A stretch of 64,000 bases of DNA from Vreelandella titanicae BH1 (GCF_000336575.1 NZ_AOPO01000001.1:62001-126000), one strand, 5' to 3'. Shown: positions 55,237 through 64,000, numbered from the stretch's first letter. Program-made: numbers and translations. The notes: a model not told the origin generated them from the sequence alone.

Positions 55237-57168
55237 TTAGGCAGTTTCGGAAGATTTGCCAGAACTCATGGCACGATTTGCCAAGCCCGCAAGGGTAGCT
55301 TGCAGTGCTGGTGATTTATCAAGCACGCCTTGAACTGCTTTACCGTAGCCTAGGCCAGCGGTGAGTTTTTCAAACACATCACTGTCGCCACCAATCAGTT
55401 CAAACTTGGCATTGTGCATCGCGGCAGCCATTACTTTGCCATTTTCGAGCATACCGATGCGCTGAGCTTCGATTTGCGCCATGACTTCTTTTTCGTGAAC
55501 CTCCAGGTTCATACGGAACTCTTCGAAGTGGCGAGCCTCTTCGGACATATTGTCGTAAGCGCGCAGCTTCTCGACCAAGCCATTCGCTTCGGCTTTGGCC
55601 ATTGCTTCTCTGGACTGCGCTTTTGCAGTGCCCAGTTTTTCCTCGCCCATGGCCTCGGCTTCAAGGCGCTGTTCAAGAATACGCACTTCCGCCAGCCCGG
55701 CATCTTCGTCAGCTTTCGCATTGGCCGTTTTAACTTCGGCAAGGGCAAAGCCTTCACTGCGCTGGGCGTGAGCACGCGCTTCCAGCACTTGCGCTTCGGC
55801 CAGCCCGTCTGCGGCGGCAAGCGCTTGGTGACCGCGTGCCTGCTTCTCTTCTGCGGCGGATTTCTTCTCTGCCGCATCCAGATCGGCTTGGGCGCGAATA
55901 ACCGCTTCCTCCGCTTCCAGCTTGGAGCGCTCGAAGACTGCTTCCGCGGCGCGCACCTCTTTGAGCTTGCGCTCTTCCGCTTCGGCTTGAGCAGCGGTCA
56001 AGCGAGTGACCTTCTGGCGCTCCGCCTCGGCGCGGTTGCGCACATCGTTAATATTCTCTTCTTCTTCCGCCACGCTGCGCTCAACTGCAATACGCTGGCT
56101 GGTAATGTCGGCAATCTCTTTGCGCTCTTCTTCCAGCGCTTTTTCCATACCGATTCGTTCAATTTCTACCGCACGTTCACGGGTCACATCCTCAAGCTCT
56201 TTTGCCTGACGAATGCGCACCTCTTCGATCTGTACCGCACGTTCGCGGGCCTTGGTCGCCATTTCGATCTGGCGCTGCTTGTTCTCTTCGGCAATCGCTA
56301 GCTCTTCGTCGGTTTTAATCCGCGCGGCTTCGCTTTTCGCACGTTCTTGCTGAAGCACCTGCTCGGCTTCGGACTGCTCACGAGACTGCAAGCTTTCGAT
56401 TTCACGACGCTGACGCGCCTCGGCATCGGCCTGAGTTCGCTCAAGCTCTAATGCAGCCTCGCGAGCCGATACATTCTTGCGCTGGATTTCCAGCTCTTGG
56501 TCGCGCTCCAGGCGGTTGGTCTCAACATTGTGCCGGGCGGTAATCTCGGTGATACATTTGATACCTTCTGAATCCAGGATGTTGTTCGGATCCAAAGAGC
56601 TTTTCGGCGTCTGCTCTAAATAATCAATCGCAACGTCTTCGAGAATATAGCCATTAAGATCCTGACCAATGGTCTCAACAATGGCGTCGCGGAACTGCTG
56701 GCGCTCTTCGAAGAGCTGCATAAAGTCCATCTTTTTACCGACGGTCTTCAATGCTTCGCTGAACTTGGCGTTAAACAGCTCATTAACGGCATCGCGATCG
56801 GAGGCGCGGCCTACGCCAACGGATTTAGCAACGCGCAAGACGTCTTCGGCAGTGGCATTGACGCGTAGGTAGAATGCTACGCTAATATCGGCACGCAAAT
56901 TATCGCGGCAAATCAGCCCCTCTTTCCCGGTACGATTGAGCTCCAGGGTGATCACCGACACCTTCATGGTTTCGGAACGGTGAACAACGGGCAGCACCAT
57001 GGCGCCAGTAAAATAAACCTTAGGAGTCGTGGAGAGGTCATTGACGATTAACGCCTGACCTTGATCTATTTTTCGATAAAAGGCTTTAAACAGTGCCAGT
57101 ATTGCAAGCAGTGCAATAACAATCACACTGACACTAACCAGTAGTGGCATGATCCACGACAAATCCAT
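55237..57168 (-). CDS. Flotillin-family protein (YqiK-like)
   Basis: A 643-residue membrane scaffold protein from the ATG at 57168 (CAGGAGATAAAG upstream). One N-terminal TM (about 5-30) is followed by an SPFH/band-7 domain (about 45-205, GQALIVNDLSTTPKVYFTG, shown as GQALIVNDL and PKVYFTG). A very long Glu/Ala/Arg-rich coiled coil (about 215-560) contains repeated AEA/EEA blocks, and a conserved C-terminal oligomerisation region follows. Flotillins organise membrane microdomains and affect motility and envelope fluidity in E. coli YqiK. It follows the YqiJ-type gene by 23 bp, with the giant ATPase downstream. Confidence 0.9.
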   Translation of the reverse strand: MDLSWIMPLLVSVSVIVIALLAILALFKAFYRKIDQGQALIVNDLSTTPKVYFTGAMVLPVVHRSETMKVSVITLELNRTGKEGLICRDNLRADISVAFYLRVNATAEDVLRVAKSVGVGRASDRDAVNELFNAKFSEALKTVGKKMDFMQLFEERQQFRDAIVETIGQDLNGYILEDVAIDYLEQTPKSSLDPNNILDSEGIKCITEITARHNVETNRLERDQELEIQRKNVSAREAALELERTQADAEARQRREIESLQSREQSEAEQVLQQERAKSEAARIKTDEELAIAEENKQRQIEMATKARERAVQIEEVRIRQAKELEDVTRERAVEIERIGMEKALEEERKEIADITSQRIAVERSVAEEEENINDVRNRAEAERQKVTRLTAAQAEAEERKLKEVRAAEAVFERSKLEAEEAVIRAQADLDAAEKKSAAEEKQARGHQALAAADGLAEAQVLEARAHAQRSEGFALAEVKTANAKADEDAGLAEVRILEQRLEAEAMGEEKLGTAKAQSREAMAKAEANGLVEKLRAYDNMSEEARHFEEFRMNLEVHEKEVMAQIEAQRIGMLENGKVMAAAMHNAKFELIGGDSDVFEKLTAGLGYGKAVQGVLDKSPALQATLAGLANRAMSSGKSSETA

Positions 57169-57191
57169 CTTTATCTCCTGCACCAAGGCAA

Positions 57192-57824
57192 TTAATCGGC
57201 TAAGCCGGCTTCAAAATCTTTTTCAGATACCACCCAGTACGCATCTTCAGTAAACAGGTACTGAATAATGATGGCGCGCTCACCACGCACCAGCGCTGAG
57301 TCGCTTCGCACTTGCAAAATAAGATGGTCACCATCGATATGCGCATCGGCGCGGCCTTTCTCTTTTGTCACCTCTGCCGAGCGAACCGTGCATTGCTTAC
57401 CTGTCAAACGCTGTTCAATAGGCAGGTGCTGAGCGGGGCGAAAAAGTGGCCGCATAGGGCGAATCAGCAAGGACGTGATAATAGTGGCGACAACAAACCC
57501 TAATATCAGCACGACGCCATTAAACACCCACAGCAACAGGCCTGGGTTTAGGTGTGTTCCTAACAACAACATTGCGAAATAGCTAAACAGCCAGCCGGTT
57601 AATGCCAGCAGCGTAATCACTAGCGGCAGGGGAACGCCGTGCAAGCCCAGCGTTGCCAGTAAACCACCCAGCGCCAGCGAACCGCCTTCGCCAACATCAC
57701 CCTCGACTACGTCGCTATCGACCAATCCCGATAGCGAAACTAACCAGTAAAGAACGGCGACACTTAGCAGTACTGTAAAGATGACGGTAGGAAAGCTGGT
57801 AATAATCGAAATAAATAAAGGCAT
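57192..57824 (-). CDS. YqiJ/NfeD-like membrane protein with OB-fold
   Basis: A 210-residue inner-membrane protein. Hydrophobic helices lie near 5-30, 60-90 and 95-125. The C-terminal soluble domain (about 135-210, LTGKQCTVRSAEVTKEKGRAD, shown as LTGKQCTVRSAEV) is an OB-fold of the NfeD type. NfeD-like proteins are standard partners of flotillins. I chose the ATG at 57824; a GTG at 57854 would add ten residues. It is first in the leftward YqiJ-flotillin-ATPase series. Confidence 0.85.
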   Translation of the reverse strand: MPLFISIITSFPTVIFTVLLSVAVLYWLVSLSGLVDSDVVEGDVGEGGSLALGGLLATLGLHGVPLPLVITLLALTGWLFSYFAMLLLGTHLNPGLLLWVFNGVVLILGFVVATIITSLLIRPMRPLFRPAQHLPIEQRLTGKQCTVRSAEVTKEKGRADAHIDGDHLILQVRSDSALVRGERAIIIQYLFTEDAYWVVSEKDFEAGLAD

Positions 57825-58388
57825 GCGCCTGAAACCCAGTAAGGCTAAACACAAGCGCCATCAATACTGAATGCCGCCATGAGGGATCGCCCTTTTTCAT
57901 CTTGTTGAGAAAGGGCTCTTCTATAAAAAGTCGTATTAAGTCGATGCCATTTATTGCTTAGGACTTTAACCCTGATAGCAACGCCGGGAAAAACTACAGC
58001 ATCTCCTAGCAAAATCAATTCAGTCATCGATTTTTAAGAGATATCTTACAAACCCAATAGCGAATGTCTTACAAAATCCGGTATTTTGGGCAGAATTGCC
58101 TAAGATCGCTGACCGCCCTTTTGGTCGCCAGCAAAGTTTAGCTGTCACAGTACGCACGCACACTGAACGGGGAGTCTCTGTCAAAAGAGATATTAGAGGC
58201 TTGCTGAGAGTTTGAGTCGCCGACCCGACCACTTCCTGACCCGGAAACCGAAAGGACAAGTCCTATATTGCGCGAAACACATTCATTTTATTCGCCACAC
58301 CTTAAATACGCTTTTTAGTCGTCTACACGGGTGTTATCCATTAGGATTAATGCGATGAGTCACTTCAACCCCGTCAGGAGATGCGCCC
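57825..58388. other. Intergenic region, no gene seen
   Basis: 564 bp between the leftward YqiJ gene and the rightward LysE gene. No coding frame with a family match or ribosome site was found, and no structured RNA was recognised. It must contain the promoter of the flotillin cluster and the LysE gene, but neither could be placed with confidence. Confidence 0.6.
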
Positions 58389-59015
58389 ATGCTGCTTTCC
58401 ACTTGGTTGCTTTTTGTTGCCGTGGCACTGGTCAGCATTGCCAGCCCCGGGCCCGCTTTTCTAGTCGCGGTGCGCAATGGCATGGCAGGAGGAGCCAAGC
58501 GCGTGGCGCTTTCGTCGCTGGGCAATATCACTGGCCTACTCATACTGGCCAGTGCAGCAGTCTTGGGGCTGGGGGTGGTGTTGAACGCCTCGGAAGTGCT
58601 GTTCAACCTGCTTAAACTGGGCGGCGCAGCCTACTTGATCTACCTGGGCATTCGTCAGTGGCGCAGCAACACCTCCCTTGCGGTCTCAACCAGCCCGGCA
58701 AAACCCACTCCCAGATGGCGCACTGTCAGTGAAGGCATACTGGTCGCCATGAGCAACCCTAAGGCGATCCTGTTCTTCACTGCCCTTTTTCCACAGTTTT
58801 TGGATACGCAGCGCGCCTTGCTTCCTCAGTTCTCCATCATGATAGGTACCTTCATGGCACTCTCCTTTGTCACCTTGATGACCTACGGCACTCTTGCCAA
58901 GCATCTTGCCCGCTGGCTGAGCAGTCGCTCGCGGGTGACATGGGTCAATCGCCTGATGGGCAGTGCTTTTATCGGATTGGGCCTATCCATTTTACGCTTA
59001 CGGCAGCCGGTGTAG
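58389..59015 (+). CDS. LysE/RhtB-family amino-acid exporter (second)
   Basis: A 208-residue, six-TM exporter with SIASPGPAFLVAVRNGMAGG, shown as SIASPGPAFLVAVRN, and AMSNPKAILFFTALFPQFLD. It is only distantly like the LysE protein at 47.6 kb. AGGAG lies upstream of the ATG at 58389. It overlaps the convergent Gate-domain gene by 18 bp. The Lrp gene beyond may control it, since Lrp-type regulators often accompany LysE exporters. Confidence 0.9.
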   Translation: MLLSTWLLFVAVALVSIASPGPAFLVAVRNGMAGGAKRVALSSLGNITGLLILASAAVLGLGVVLNASEVLFNLLKLGGAAYLIYLGIRQWRSNTSLAVSTSPAKPTPRWRTVSEGILVAMSNPKAILFFTALFPQFLDTQRALLPQFSIMIGTFMALSFVTLMTYGTLAKHLARWLSSRSRVTWVNRLMGSAFIGLGLSILRLRQPV

Positions 59016-59963
59016 CGCCCTATTGATTGTGGTTGCGGGCCAACGGGCAATCATAGCGGTGACAATAACGGCAAAGAGTAGCCGTGCCCATAAAATGCCC
59101 GCTATATCGGCCCCCAGCATCAAGATCAGCAGCGTGTCTTCTATAACGCTATGGCAGAGGCCGAGAAAGCACAGTGCAAGCGTGCTATCACGCTTGCTAA
59201 GCACCCCGTTCTGCACATCCCGAATCAGCAGCCCCGCGCCGTAGCTTAATCCCAACGTAAAACCAATCACCGTTACATTCGCTGCCGAACGGCCAATGCC
59301 TAATAGCTTGAGTAGCGGTAGCAAACCAAGATGAATCCAGCGCTCCAGGCCGAGCTTTTTCAGAAGTTTTAGGAGCACAATCAGCGCTAAAATAATCACA
59401 AAGATAAGCGCTAGCGTTTCAAGCTGTGCAATAGCCCAACTGCTTAGCGTTGGCGCTGTCGACAAGCTTGGTTGCCATACCAATGCTACTGGCGCTTGCA
59501 ACAAACCAAAATACGAATAGAAGCAGTGCAAGAGCCAAGCAAGCAGCAAAGCCCCACCTACGCGCAGGACTAACGTAACCCACCAAGGTACGCCAGCGCG
59601 CTTGGCAACGGCCCCTTCAACAGGAATTGAGTGCCCTACCAGCATTAATGCACCCAGCACTGTCACTTGCTCGACACTCAAGTGCATATCACCAGCTACT
59701 TGGAGAAATACCGCAATGGCGGTGTACAAGTTGGTAAAGAGCGCCGCCGCCCACACAACGCCCAACTGCTCGGGCAAACCGAGTATGCTCATTAAGGGAG
59801 CTAATACCGTTCCCAGCCAGCCGATAACACCCAAGAGCTCTAATGCTTTGACGATAAGCAATGCTGGAATCAGGATTTTGAGCAGCGTCAGGTACACGCG
59901 CAACGCGTCTTGTAATAGGTGAGTTACCCAAGCCCATAGATGATGAATTTTTATCTGCATCAA
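58998..59963 (-). CDS. Nucleoside-recognition (Gate) domain membrane protein
   Basis: A 321-residue inner-membrane protein with about eight TM helices and two Gate-like halves: GLPEQLGVVWAAALFTNLY, and GFTLGLSYGAGLLIRDVQ with LGLCHSVIEDTLLIL. Gate domains occur in nucleoside transporters and in the spore maturation proteins SpmA/SpmB; the cargo is unknown. It is divergent from the Lrp gene. Given the pyrimidine theme a nucleoside role is tempting but unsupported. Confidence 0.8.
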   Translation of the reverse strand: MMQIKIHHLWAWVTHLLQDALRVYLTLLKILIPALLIVKALELLGVIGWLGTVLAPLMSILGLPEQLGVVWAAALFTNLYTAIAVFLQVAGDMHLSVEQVTVLGALMLVGHSIPVEGAVAKRAGVPWWVTLVLRVGGALLLAWLLHCFYSYFGLLQAPVALVWQPSLSTAPTLSSWAIAQLETLALIFVIILALIVLLKLLKKLGLERWIHLGLLPLLKLLGIGRSAANVTVIGFTLGLSYGAGLLIRDVQNGVLSKRDSTLALCFLGLCHSVIEDTLLILMLGADIAGILWARLLFAVIVTAMIARWPATTINRALHRLP

Positions 59964-60085
59964 GCCCCCGTTGCCATCATTTGAACAACGGTTATGATAA
60001 TGGGGCTGGCGCAGAATATTCTTTTCAATTCCGCACTAACAATCACTATTCGTTCTTTATGAGCGCAGAAATGACATTTTATTTC

Positions 60086-60556
60086 ATGGACGCCATTGAT
60101 CGACGAATCCTTGATCAGCTTCAGCGTAACTCCAGCCTGACCAACCAAGCGCTAGCGGACGAGATAGGGCTTTCACCCTCTGCCTGTTTAAAGCGCGTTA
60201 ATCGATTACGCGACGCTGGAATAATTGAGCAGGAGGTAGCACTACTCAATCCTGACGCCTTGGGGCAGTGCTTGCACATGGTGGTAGAAGTCACCATGGA
60301 GCGGGATAACAAATCACTCTACCAGCGTTTTTTAACAACAGCGCTGAGCGCCCCTGAAGTAAAGCAGTGCTATCAGGTAACCGGAGAGTGTGATTTTGTA
60401 TTGATCGTGACAGTCGCTGATTTAGATGAGTACGACAGCTTTTGTGATCGCGTGCTCTATGGCGACGACAACCTGCGCAAGTTCCGCACGTTACTGTCGC
60501 GTAAGCGGCATAAGTTTGATACGTCTGTGCCGATGGAAAGCTTGCGCTCTACATAG
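60086..60556 (+). CDS. Lrp/AsnC-family transcriptional regulator
   Basis: Lrp family: HTH (MDAIDRRILDQLQRNSS, NQALADEIGLSPSACLKRVNRL) plus a RAM/AsnC ligand domain (VTGECDFVLIVTVADLDEY). The ATG at 60086 gives 156 residues, normal for the family; 60059 and 60071 are alternatives and no start has a clear ribosome site. It binds an amino acid and regulates nearby amino-acid transport. It is divergent from the Gate gene and lies one gene away from a LysE exporter. Confidence 0.88.
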   Translation: MDAIDRRILDQLQRNSSLTNQALADEIGLSPSACLKRVNRLRDAGIIEQEVALLNPDALGQCLHMVVEVTMERDNKSLYQRFLTTALSAPEVKQCYQVTGECDFVLIVTVADLDEYDSFCDRVLYGDDNLRKFRTLLSRKRHKFDTSVPMESLRST

Positions 60557-60562
60557 CAAAAT

Positions 60563-61018
60563 TCACTCTGCTTGAGCGATAGGATATGTCTCCCAGCCGC
60601 TTGGCGACTCATCGCCAAGCCAATATGACAATACCGCCTGACTTGCCGCGAATAACGGCGAGGGAAGAGCGCCGGGGCTAAACCAACGCCATTGAGTAAA
60701 CACCTCTGGCTCAAGCAATGCTGCTTCGGCATCCTGCTTCACCGTAACTAACACTGCACCGGTAACTGTAGAGACTGAGCTACTCAGGTGTTGGGTTATC
60801 ACCAGGATCTTCACACGTTGCCACTCGGTAATGCCTGTTTCTTCTGCCATTTCACGGAGGGCTGCCGTCTCAAATGACTCCCCCGCATCAACATGACCGC
60901 CGGGTAAGCACCAGCACGGCGACTCTCCATGTTTATCGCGGTATCCAAGCAGCACGGCTCCGTCCGGGCGAAGCACAATAGCGCCCACCCCGATAACAGG
61001 CTGTCCGTTATTGCCCAT
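60563..61018 (-). CDS. Nudix hydrolase
   Basis: A 151-residue Nudix protein. The Nudix box is complete: GGHVDAGESF followed by ETAALREMAEETGI. GVGAIVLRPDGAVLLGYRDKHGE is the substrate-side start. It hydrolyses nucleoside-diphosphate derivatives; similar proteins act on CTP or dNTPs, but specificity is not visible. AAGGAG precedes the ATG. It is 39 bp downstream of the TetR gene and may be co-transcribed with it. Confidence 0.88.
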   Translation of the reverse strand: MGNNGQPVIGVGAIVLRPDGAVLLGYRDKHGESPCWCLPGGHVDAGESFETAALREMAEETGITEWQRVKILVITQHLSSSVSTVTGAVLVTVKQDAEAALLEPEVFTQWRWFSPGALPSPLFAASQAVLSYWLGDESPSGWETYPIAQAE

Positions 61019-61057
61019 CAGTAACTCCTTCCTGGTTCAGCTAGTGTGCAGGCGCCC

Positions 61058-61678
61058 TTAAGCCGTCAGCCCAATCCCTTTTAAAATCACCGAGGTCACC
61101 GACTGCACGGCCTTTTCGAACTGTAAGTCATCCAGCGGTTGGTCGTCGTTGAGCAGGTAGATTTGGTAGTCGAAATCCGCGTAGTGCTGGGTAGATGCCC
61201 AAATCATATAGAGCAGGTAGGAAGGCTCGACGGGGTTGATTTGACCTGACTCGACCCACTCGCGAATTTTCGACTCCTTAAGCTTGGCCCATTCGTAAAG
61301 GTTGTCGCGCAGGCGCTCCTTAAGAATCGGCGCGCCCTGCATGACTTCGGCCGCCCAAACTTTCGAGCCGTGGGCGCGGTTGCGGGAGTGGTTCATCTTG
61401 GCGCGAATATAGGTGGAAAGCACGACACGAGGATCATCGTAGAGCTCGAAGCAGAGCGCGTCCTGTTTCCACACATCGAGAAGCTCTAACAGAACATCTT
61501 GATACAGCGCTTTTTTGGTCGAGAAGTAGTAGTGCACATTGGACTTGGGGATCTCTGCCAGTTGTGCGATTTCGCCCATGGAAGCACCTGCATAGCCCTT
61601 TTCGGCAAACAACTGCTCTGCCGCCTGGAGAATCTTTTTTACGTTGGTTTGCCGAATTTCGTCCTGGGTTCTCGCCAC
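61058..61678 (-). CDS. TetR-family regulator, RutR-like
   Basis: A 206-residue TetR regulator: HTH with ASMGEIAQLAEIPKSNVHYYF and a C-terminal domain with KVWAAEVMQGAPILKERL, WASTQHYADFDYQI and an Asp/Trp pattern resembling RutR, the uracil-responsive repressor of E. coli. GTG start. It lies downstream of the mmsA-aminotransferase operon, beyond a terminator. As a RutR-like protein it is a candidate regulator of the pyrimidine and beta-alanine genes in this window. Confidence 0.8.
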   Translation of the reverse strand: MARTQDEIRQTNVKKILQAAEQLFAEKGYAGASMGEIAQLAEIPKSNVHYYFSTKKALYQDVLLELLDVWKQDALCFELYDDPRVVLSTYIRAKMNHSRNRAHGSKVWAAEVMQGAPILKERLRDNLYEWAKLKESKIREWVESGQINPVEPSYLLYMIWASTQHYADFDYQIYLLNDDQPLDDLQFEKAVQSVTSVILKGIGLTA

Positions 61679-61713
61679 GCTGTTCTCGTCCCTATACGTC
61701 TGAAGTACGCACC

Positions 61714-61744
61714 AAAAAAAGCACCATCGCAGAGCGACGGTGCT
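61714..61744 (-). terminator. Intrinsic terminator after mmsA
   Basis: An 11-bp stem with one mismatch (AGCACCATCGC against GCGACGGTGCT) and loop AGA. It is followed on the leftward strand by seven U residues. It ends the aminotransferase-mmsA operon 29 bp past the mmsA stop. Confidence 0.85.
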
Positions 61745-61772
61745 GAGAAGATGTCCTAGTTACTCTAAGACG

Positions 61773-63269
61773 TCAACTTTGATTGTTGGGGAACGAGAAC
61801 TCGGCCCGGGTGGCCTCGCTCACCGACGGCCAGCGCTGGGAGACCGCCTTGCGGCGAGTATAGAAGCGCACCGAGTCCGGCCCGTAGGCGTGAAGATCCC
61901 CAAACAGCGAGCGCTTCCAACCACCAAAGCTGTGGTACGCCACGGGCACCGGGAGCGGCACATTCACGCCCACCATGCCAACCTCGATACCATCGGTAAA
62001 GCGGCGGGCGGCTTCGCCATCGCGGGTGAACAGGCAGGTGCCGTTGCCATACTCGTGGTCGTTGATCAGTTGCATGGCGTCATCCAGGCTACCCACGCGC
62101 ACCACGCAAAGCACCGGCCCAAAGATCTCTTCCTGGTAGATGCGCATTTCGGCGGTGACGTTATCGAACAAGCAGCCGCCCACGAAATAGCCCTCTTCAT
62201 AGCCTGAGACTTGAAGGTCGCGACCATCGGCAACCAGTGTCGCGCCAGCCTTTACGCCATCTTCGATGTAGCCGAGGACTTTATCCCGGTGCTCAGCGGT
62301 CACCAGCGGCCCCATATCCAGATCCCGCTTGGTGCCGGGGCCGACTTTTAATTGAGCGATTTTAGGAAGTAGGGTTTCAACCAAACGGTCTGCGGTCTCG
62401 TCGCCCACGCATACCGCTACCGAGATCGCCATGCAGCGCTCGCCGCAACTACCAAACGCTGCGCCCATTAATGTGTTGGCGGCGTTTTCCAGGTCGGCAT
62501 CCGGCAGCACCACGGCGTGGTTCTTCGCCCCACCTAACGCCTGAACGCGCTTACCCGCGGCGGAACCACGAGAGTAGATCGCCTCAGCCACTGGCGTTGA
62601 GCCGACAAAGGAAATGGCTTTAACGGCCTTGGCATCCAGCAGCGTTTCCACCGCTTCGCGACCGCCGTGGACTACATTCATTACACCTTTGGGTAGCCCC
62701 GCTTCTTGAAGCAGTTCGGCTACTGCCATGGCCGCCGAAGGGTCTTTCTCCGAAGGCTTCAATATAAACGTATTACCGCAGGCAATCGCCATGGGGTACA
62801 TCCACAGCGGCACCATGGCGGGGAAGTTAAACGGGGTGATACCTGCCACCACACCCAATGGCTGGAAGTTTGACCAGGCATCAATGCCCGGCCCTACATT
62901 GTGGGAATACTCTCCTTTGAGCAGCTCTGGCACCCCACAGGCGTACTCGACGTTCTCAATGCCGCGCTTGAGTTCGCCCATGGCGTCTTCGGGAGTTTTG
63001 CCGTGCTCTTCACTAACCAGTTGCACCAAGCGGTTAGCGTTATCTTCGAGCAATTGCTTAAAGCGGTACATCACCTGGGCACGCTTGGCGGGCGGCGTAT
63101 CGCGCCAAGCGGGAAATGCGGCCTGGGCAGCGGCAATTGCACGCTCTACGTCAGCGGCATCAGCGTCAGCCACTTGGCGAATCACCTTGCCCGTTGAGGG
63201 GTTGGTGACATCCAGCGTGCGCTGGCTTTGAACTAATTCACCGTTAATCAGGTGGGAAACATTACTCAT
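61773..63269 (-). CDS. mmsA: CoA-acylating (methyl)malonate-semialdehyde dehydrogenase
   Basis: A 498-residue aldehyde dehydrogenase that oxidises methylmalonate or malonate semialdehyde with CoA, giving propionyl- or acetyl-CoA. MMSDH hallmarks are FQPLGVVAGITPFNFPAMVP, split as FQPLGVVAGI and TPFNFPAMVP, the nucleophile Cys in SCGERCMAIS, and FVGSTPVAEAIYSRG. It follows the omega-aminotransferase by 31 bp. Together they turn beta-alanine into acetyl-CoA, completing pyrimidine breakdown; valine or inositol catabolism is an alternative use. Confidence 0.93.
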   Translation of the reverse strand: MSNVSHLINGELVQSQRTLDVTNPSTGKVIRQVADADAADVERAIAAAQAAFPAWRDTPPAKRAQVMYRFKQLLEDNANRLVQLVSEEHGKTPEDAMGELKRGIENVEYACGVPELLKGEYSHNVGPGIDAWSNFQPLGVVAGITPFNFPAMVPLWMYPMAIACGNTFILKPSEKDPSAAMAVAELLQEAGLPKGVMNVVHGGREAVETLLDAKAVKAISFVGSTPVAEAIYSRGSAAGKRVQALGGAKNHAVVLPDADLENAANTLMGAAFGSCGERCMAISVAVCVGDETADRLVETLLPKIAQLKVGPGTKRDLDMGPLVTAEHRDKVLGYIEDGVKAGATLVADGRDLQVSGYEEGYFVGGCLFDNVTAEMRIYQEEIFGPVLCVVRVGSLDDAMQLINDHEYGNGTCLFTRDGEAARRFTDGIEVGMVGVNVPLPVPVAYHSFGGWKRSLFGDLHAYGPDSVRFYTRRKAVSQRWPSVSEATRAEFSFPNNQS

Positions 63270-63300
63270 ATTTAAACTCTCTGAAGTTTAGATCAGTCAC

Positions 63301-64000
63301 TTATGCCAACGAATCCAAGGTGGTCGCCACAGCGTCGAACAGCCGCTCTAGCTCGGCCTCGGTGGTGCCAAAGGGCGGGCCAAACTGTAGGGTGTCGCCG
63401 CCGTAGCGCACATAAAAGCCCGCTTCCCAGAGCGCCATATGCGCATCGCGGGGGCGAATCGTTGGGTCGCCATCGCGGGGCGTTAACTGAATCGCCCCGG
63501 CCAAGCCGTAGTTACGAATATCGACGACATGATTGCGACCTTTCAGAGCGTGCAGCTTCTGCTCAAAGGTAGGCGCGATAGCGCTAACCTGAGCGGGGAA
63601 GTTCTCATGCTCCATCATTTCTAGAGCGGCCAATCCCGCAGCGCAGGCCACCGGGTGGGCGCTGTAGGTGTAGCCATGGGGAAATTCAACGGCGTGCTGG
63701 GGGCCGCCTGCATGCATAAAGGTGTCGAAAATCTCGCTGGAAGCGATCACAGCACCCATGGGTATGGCACCGTTAGTGATCTGCTTCGCTACGTTCATGA
63801 TATCCGGCGTGACACCAAAGGCTTCGGCGCCTGTGGTCGCGCCGCTGCGCCCAAAGGCGGTAATCACTTCGTCAAAAATCAGCAGGATGTCGTGGGCAGT
63901 GCAGATCTCACGCAGCCGATCCAGGTAACCTTTCGGCGGAACGATCACCCCCGCCGAGCCGGACATCGGCTCAACAATCACCGCAGCAATGGTGGAAGCA
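63301..64000 (-). CDS. Omega-amino-acid:pyruvate aminotransferase, truncated by window end
   Basis: Class III PLP aminotransferase; only the C-terminal 233 residues are in the window and the frame stays open at base 64000. IFDEVITAFGRSG binds the PLP ring, and the catalytic Lys is in NVAKQITNGAIPMG. FPHGYTYSAHPVACAAGL is typical of beta-alanine:pyruvate and omega-amino-acid transaminases. It lies in an operon with mmsA, which supports beta-alanine to malonate semialdehyde conversion. A GTG at 63981 is internal, not the start. Confidence 0.9.
   Translation of the reverse strand, partial: ASTIAAVIVEPMSGSAGVIVPPKGYLDRLREICTAHDILLIFDEVITAFGRSGATTGAEAFGVTPDIMNVAKQITNGAIPMGAVIASSEIFDTFMHAGGPQHAVEFPHGYTYSAHPVACAAGLAALEMMEHENFPAQVSAIAPTFEQKLHALKGRNHVVDIRNYGLAGAIQLTPRDGDPTIRPRDAHMALWEAGFYVRYGGDTLQFGPPFGTTEAELERLFDAVATTLDSLA

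Noticed and set aside
57825..58388. Structured RNA or small gene in the gap before the LysE exporter
   Set aside because: No convincing stem series, tRNA-like fold or coding frame was seen.

Overview
The window reads as chromosomal DNA of a moderately GC-rich gammaproteobacterium, most likely a halomonad (Halomonas or a close relative). This is inferred from gene content: phosphatidylcholine synthase, PreT/PreA pyrimidine reductase, MocR regulators paired with DUF1127 and PhzF proteins, twin Hsp20 genes, and taxis receptors ending in an xWxxF tether. It could not be checked by database search. I see no rRNA, tRNA, CRISPR array, integrase or intact transposon.

Layout. 1-3.8 kb: molybdenum cofactor operon mobA (cut by the window edge)-moeA-moaA plus a CobW/COG0523 GTPase. 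3.8-6.5 kb: membrane GGDEF-EAL protein. 6.7-14.9 kb: LysR regulator, NCS1 permease and the reductive pyrimidine pathway (nitrilase-type ureidopropionase, hydA, preT, preA), split by an AT-rich gap with a tandem 16-bp repeat. 15-19.7 kb: siderophore-type binding protein and two tandem chemoreceptors that share a gene-conversion tract. 20-25 kb: RND pump, adaptor and divergent TetR over a perfect 34-bp palindrome. 25-28.3 kb: diguanylate cyclase with two family-3 solute-binding proteins, one broken by a 7-bp repeat. 28.5-31 kb: codB-codA behind a sigma-54 type promoter. 31-42 kb: YbaK, GNAT, two MocR regulators, pcs, tag, VOC, MDR reductase, DUF1127, PhzF, two Hsp20, PAAR and class I aldolase. 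42.2-47.4 kb: ferric-siderophore permease, ATPase, binding protein and TonB receptor. 47.5-49.4 kb: a LysE/LysR pair flanked by two copies of the TonB-receptor 3' end. 49.5-57.8 kb: zinc-ribbon protein and a YqiJ / flotillin / giant coiled-coil AAA ATPase cluster. 58.4-64 kb: LysE exporter, Gate-domain membrane protein, Lrp, Nudix, RutR-like TetR, CoA-acylating semialdehyde dehydrogenase and an omega-aminotransferase cut by the window end.

How the genes fit together. The strongest theme is pyrimidine use as a nitrogen and carbon source. CodB imports cytosine and CodA makes uracil. PreTA reduces uracil, HydA opens the ring and the nitrilase-family enzyme releases beta-alanine. The omega-aminotransferase and MmsA-type dehydrogenase at the right end could convert beta-alanine to malonate semialdehyde and acetyl-CoA. 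The least understood locus is the YqiJ-flotillin-DUF3686 ATPase cluster, which I regard as the best candidate for an uncharacterised system. Signs of recent change are the twin chemoreceptors, the slipped 7-bp repeat and the duplicated TonB-receptor tail.
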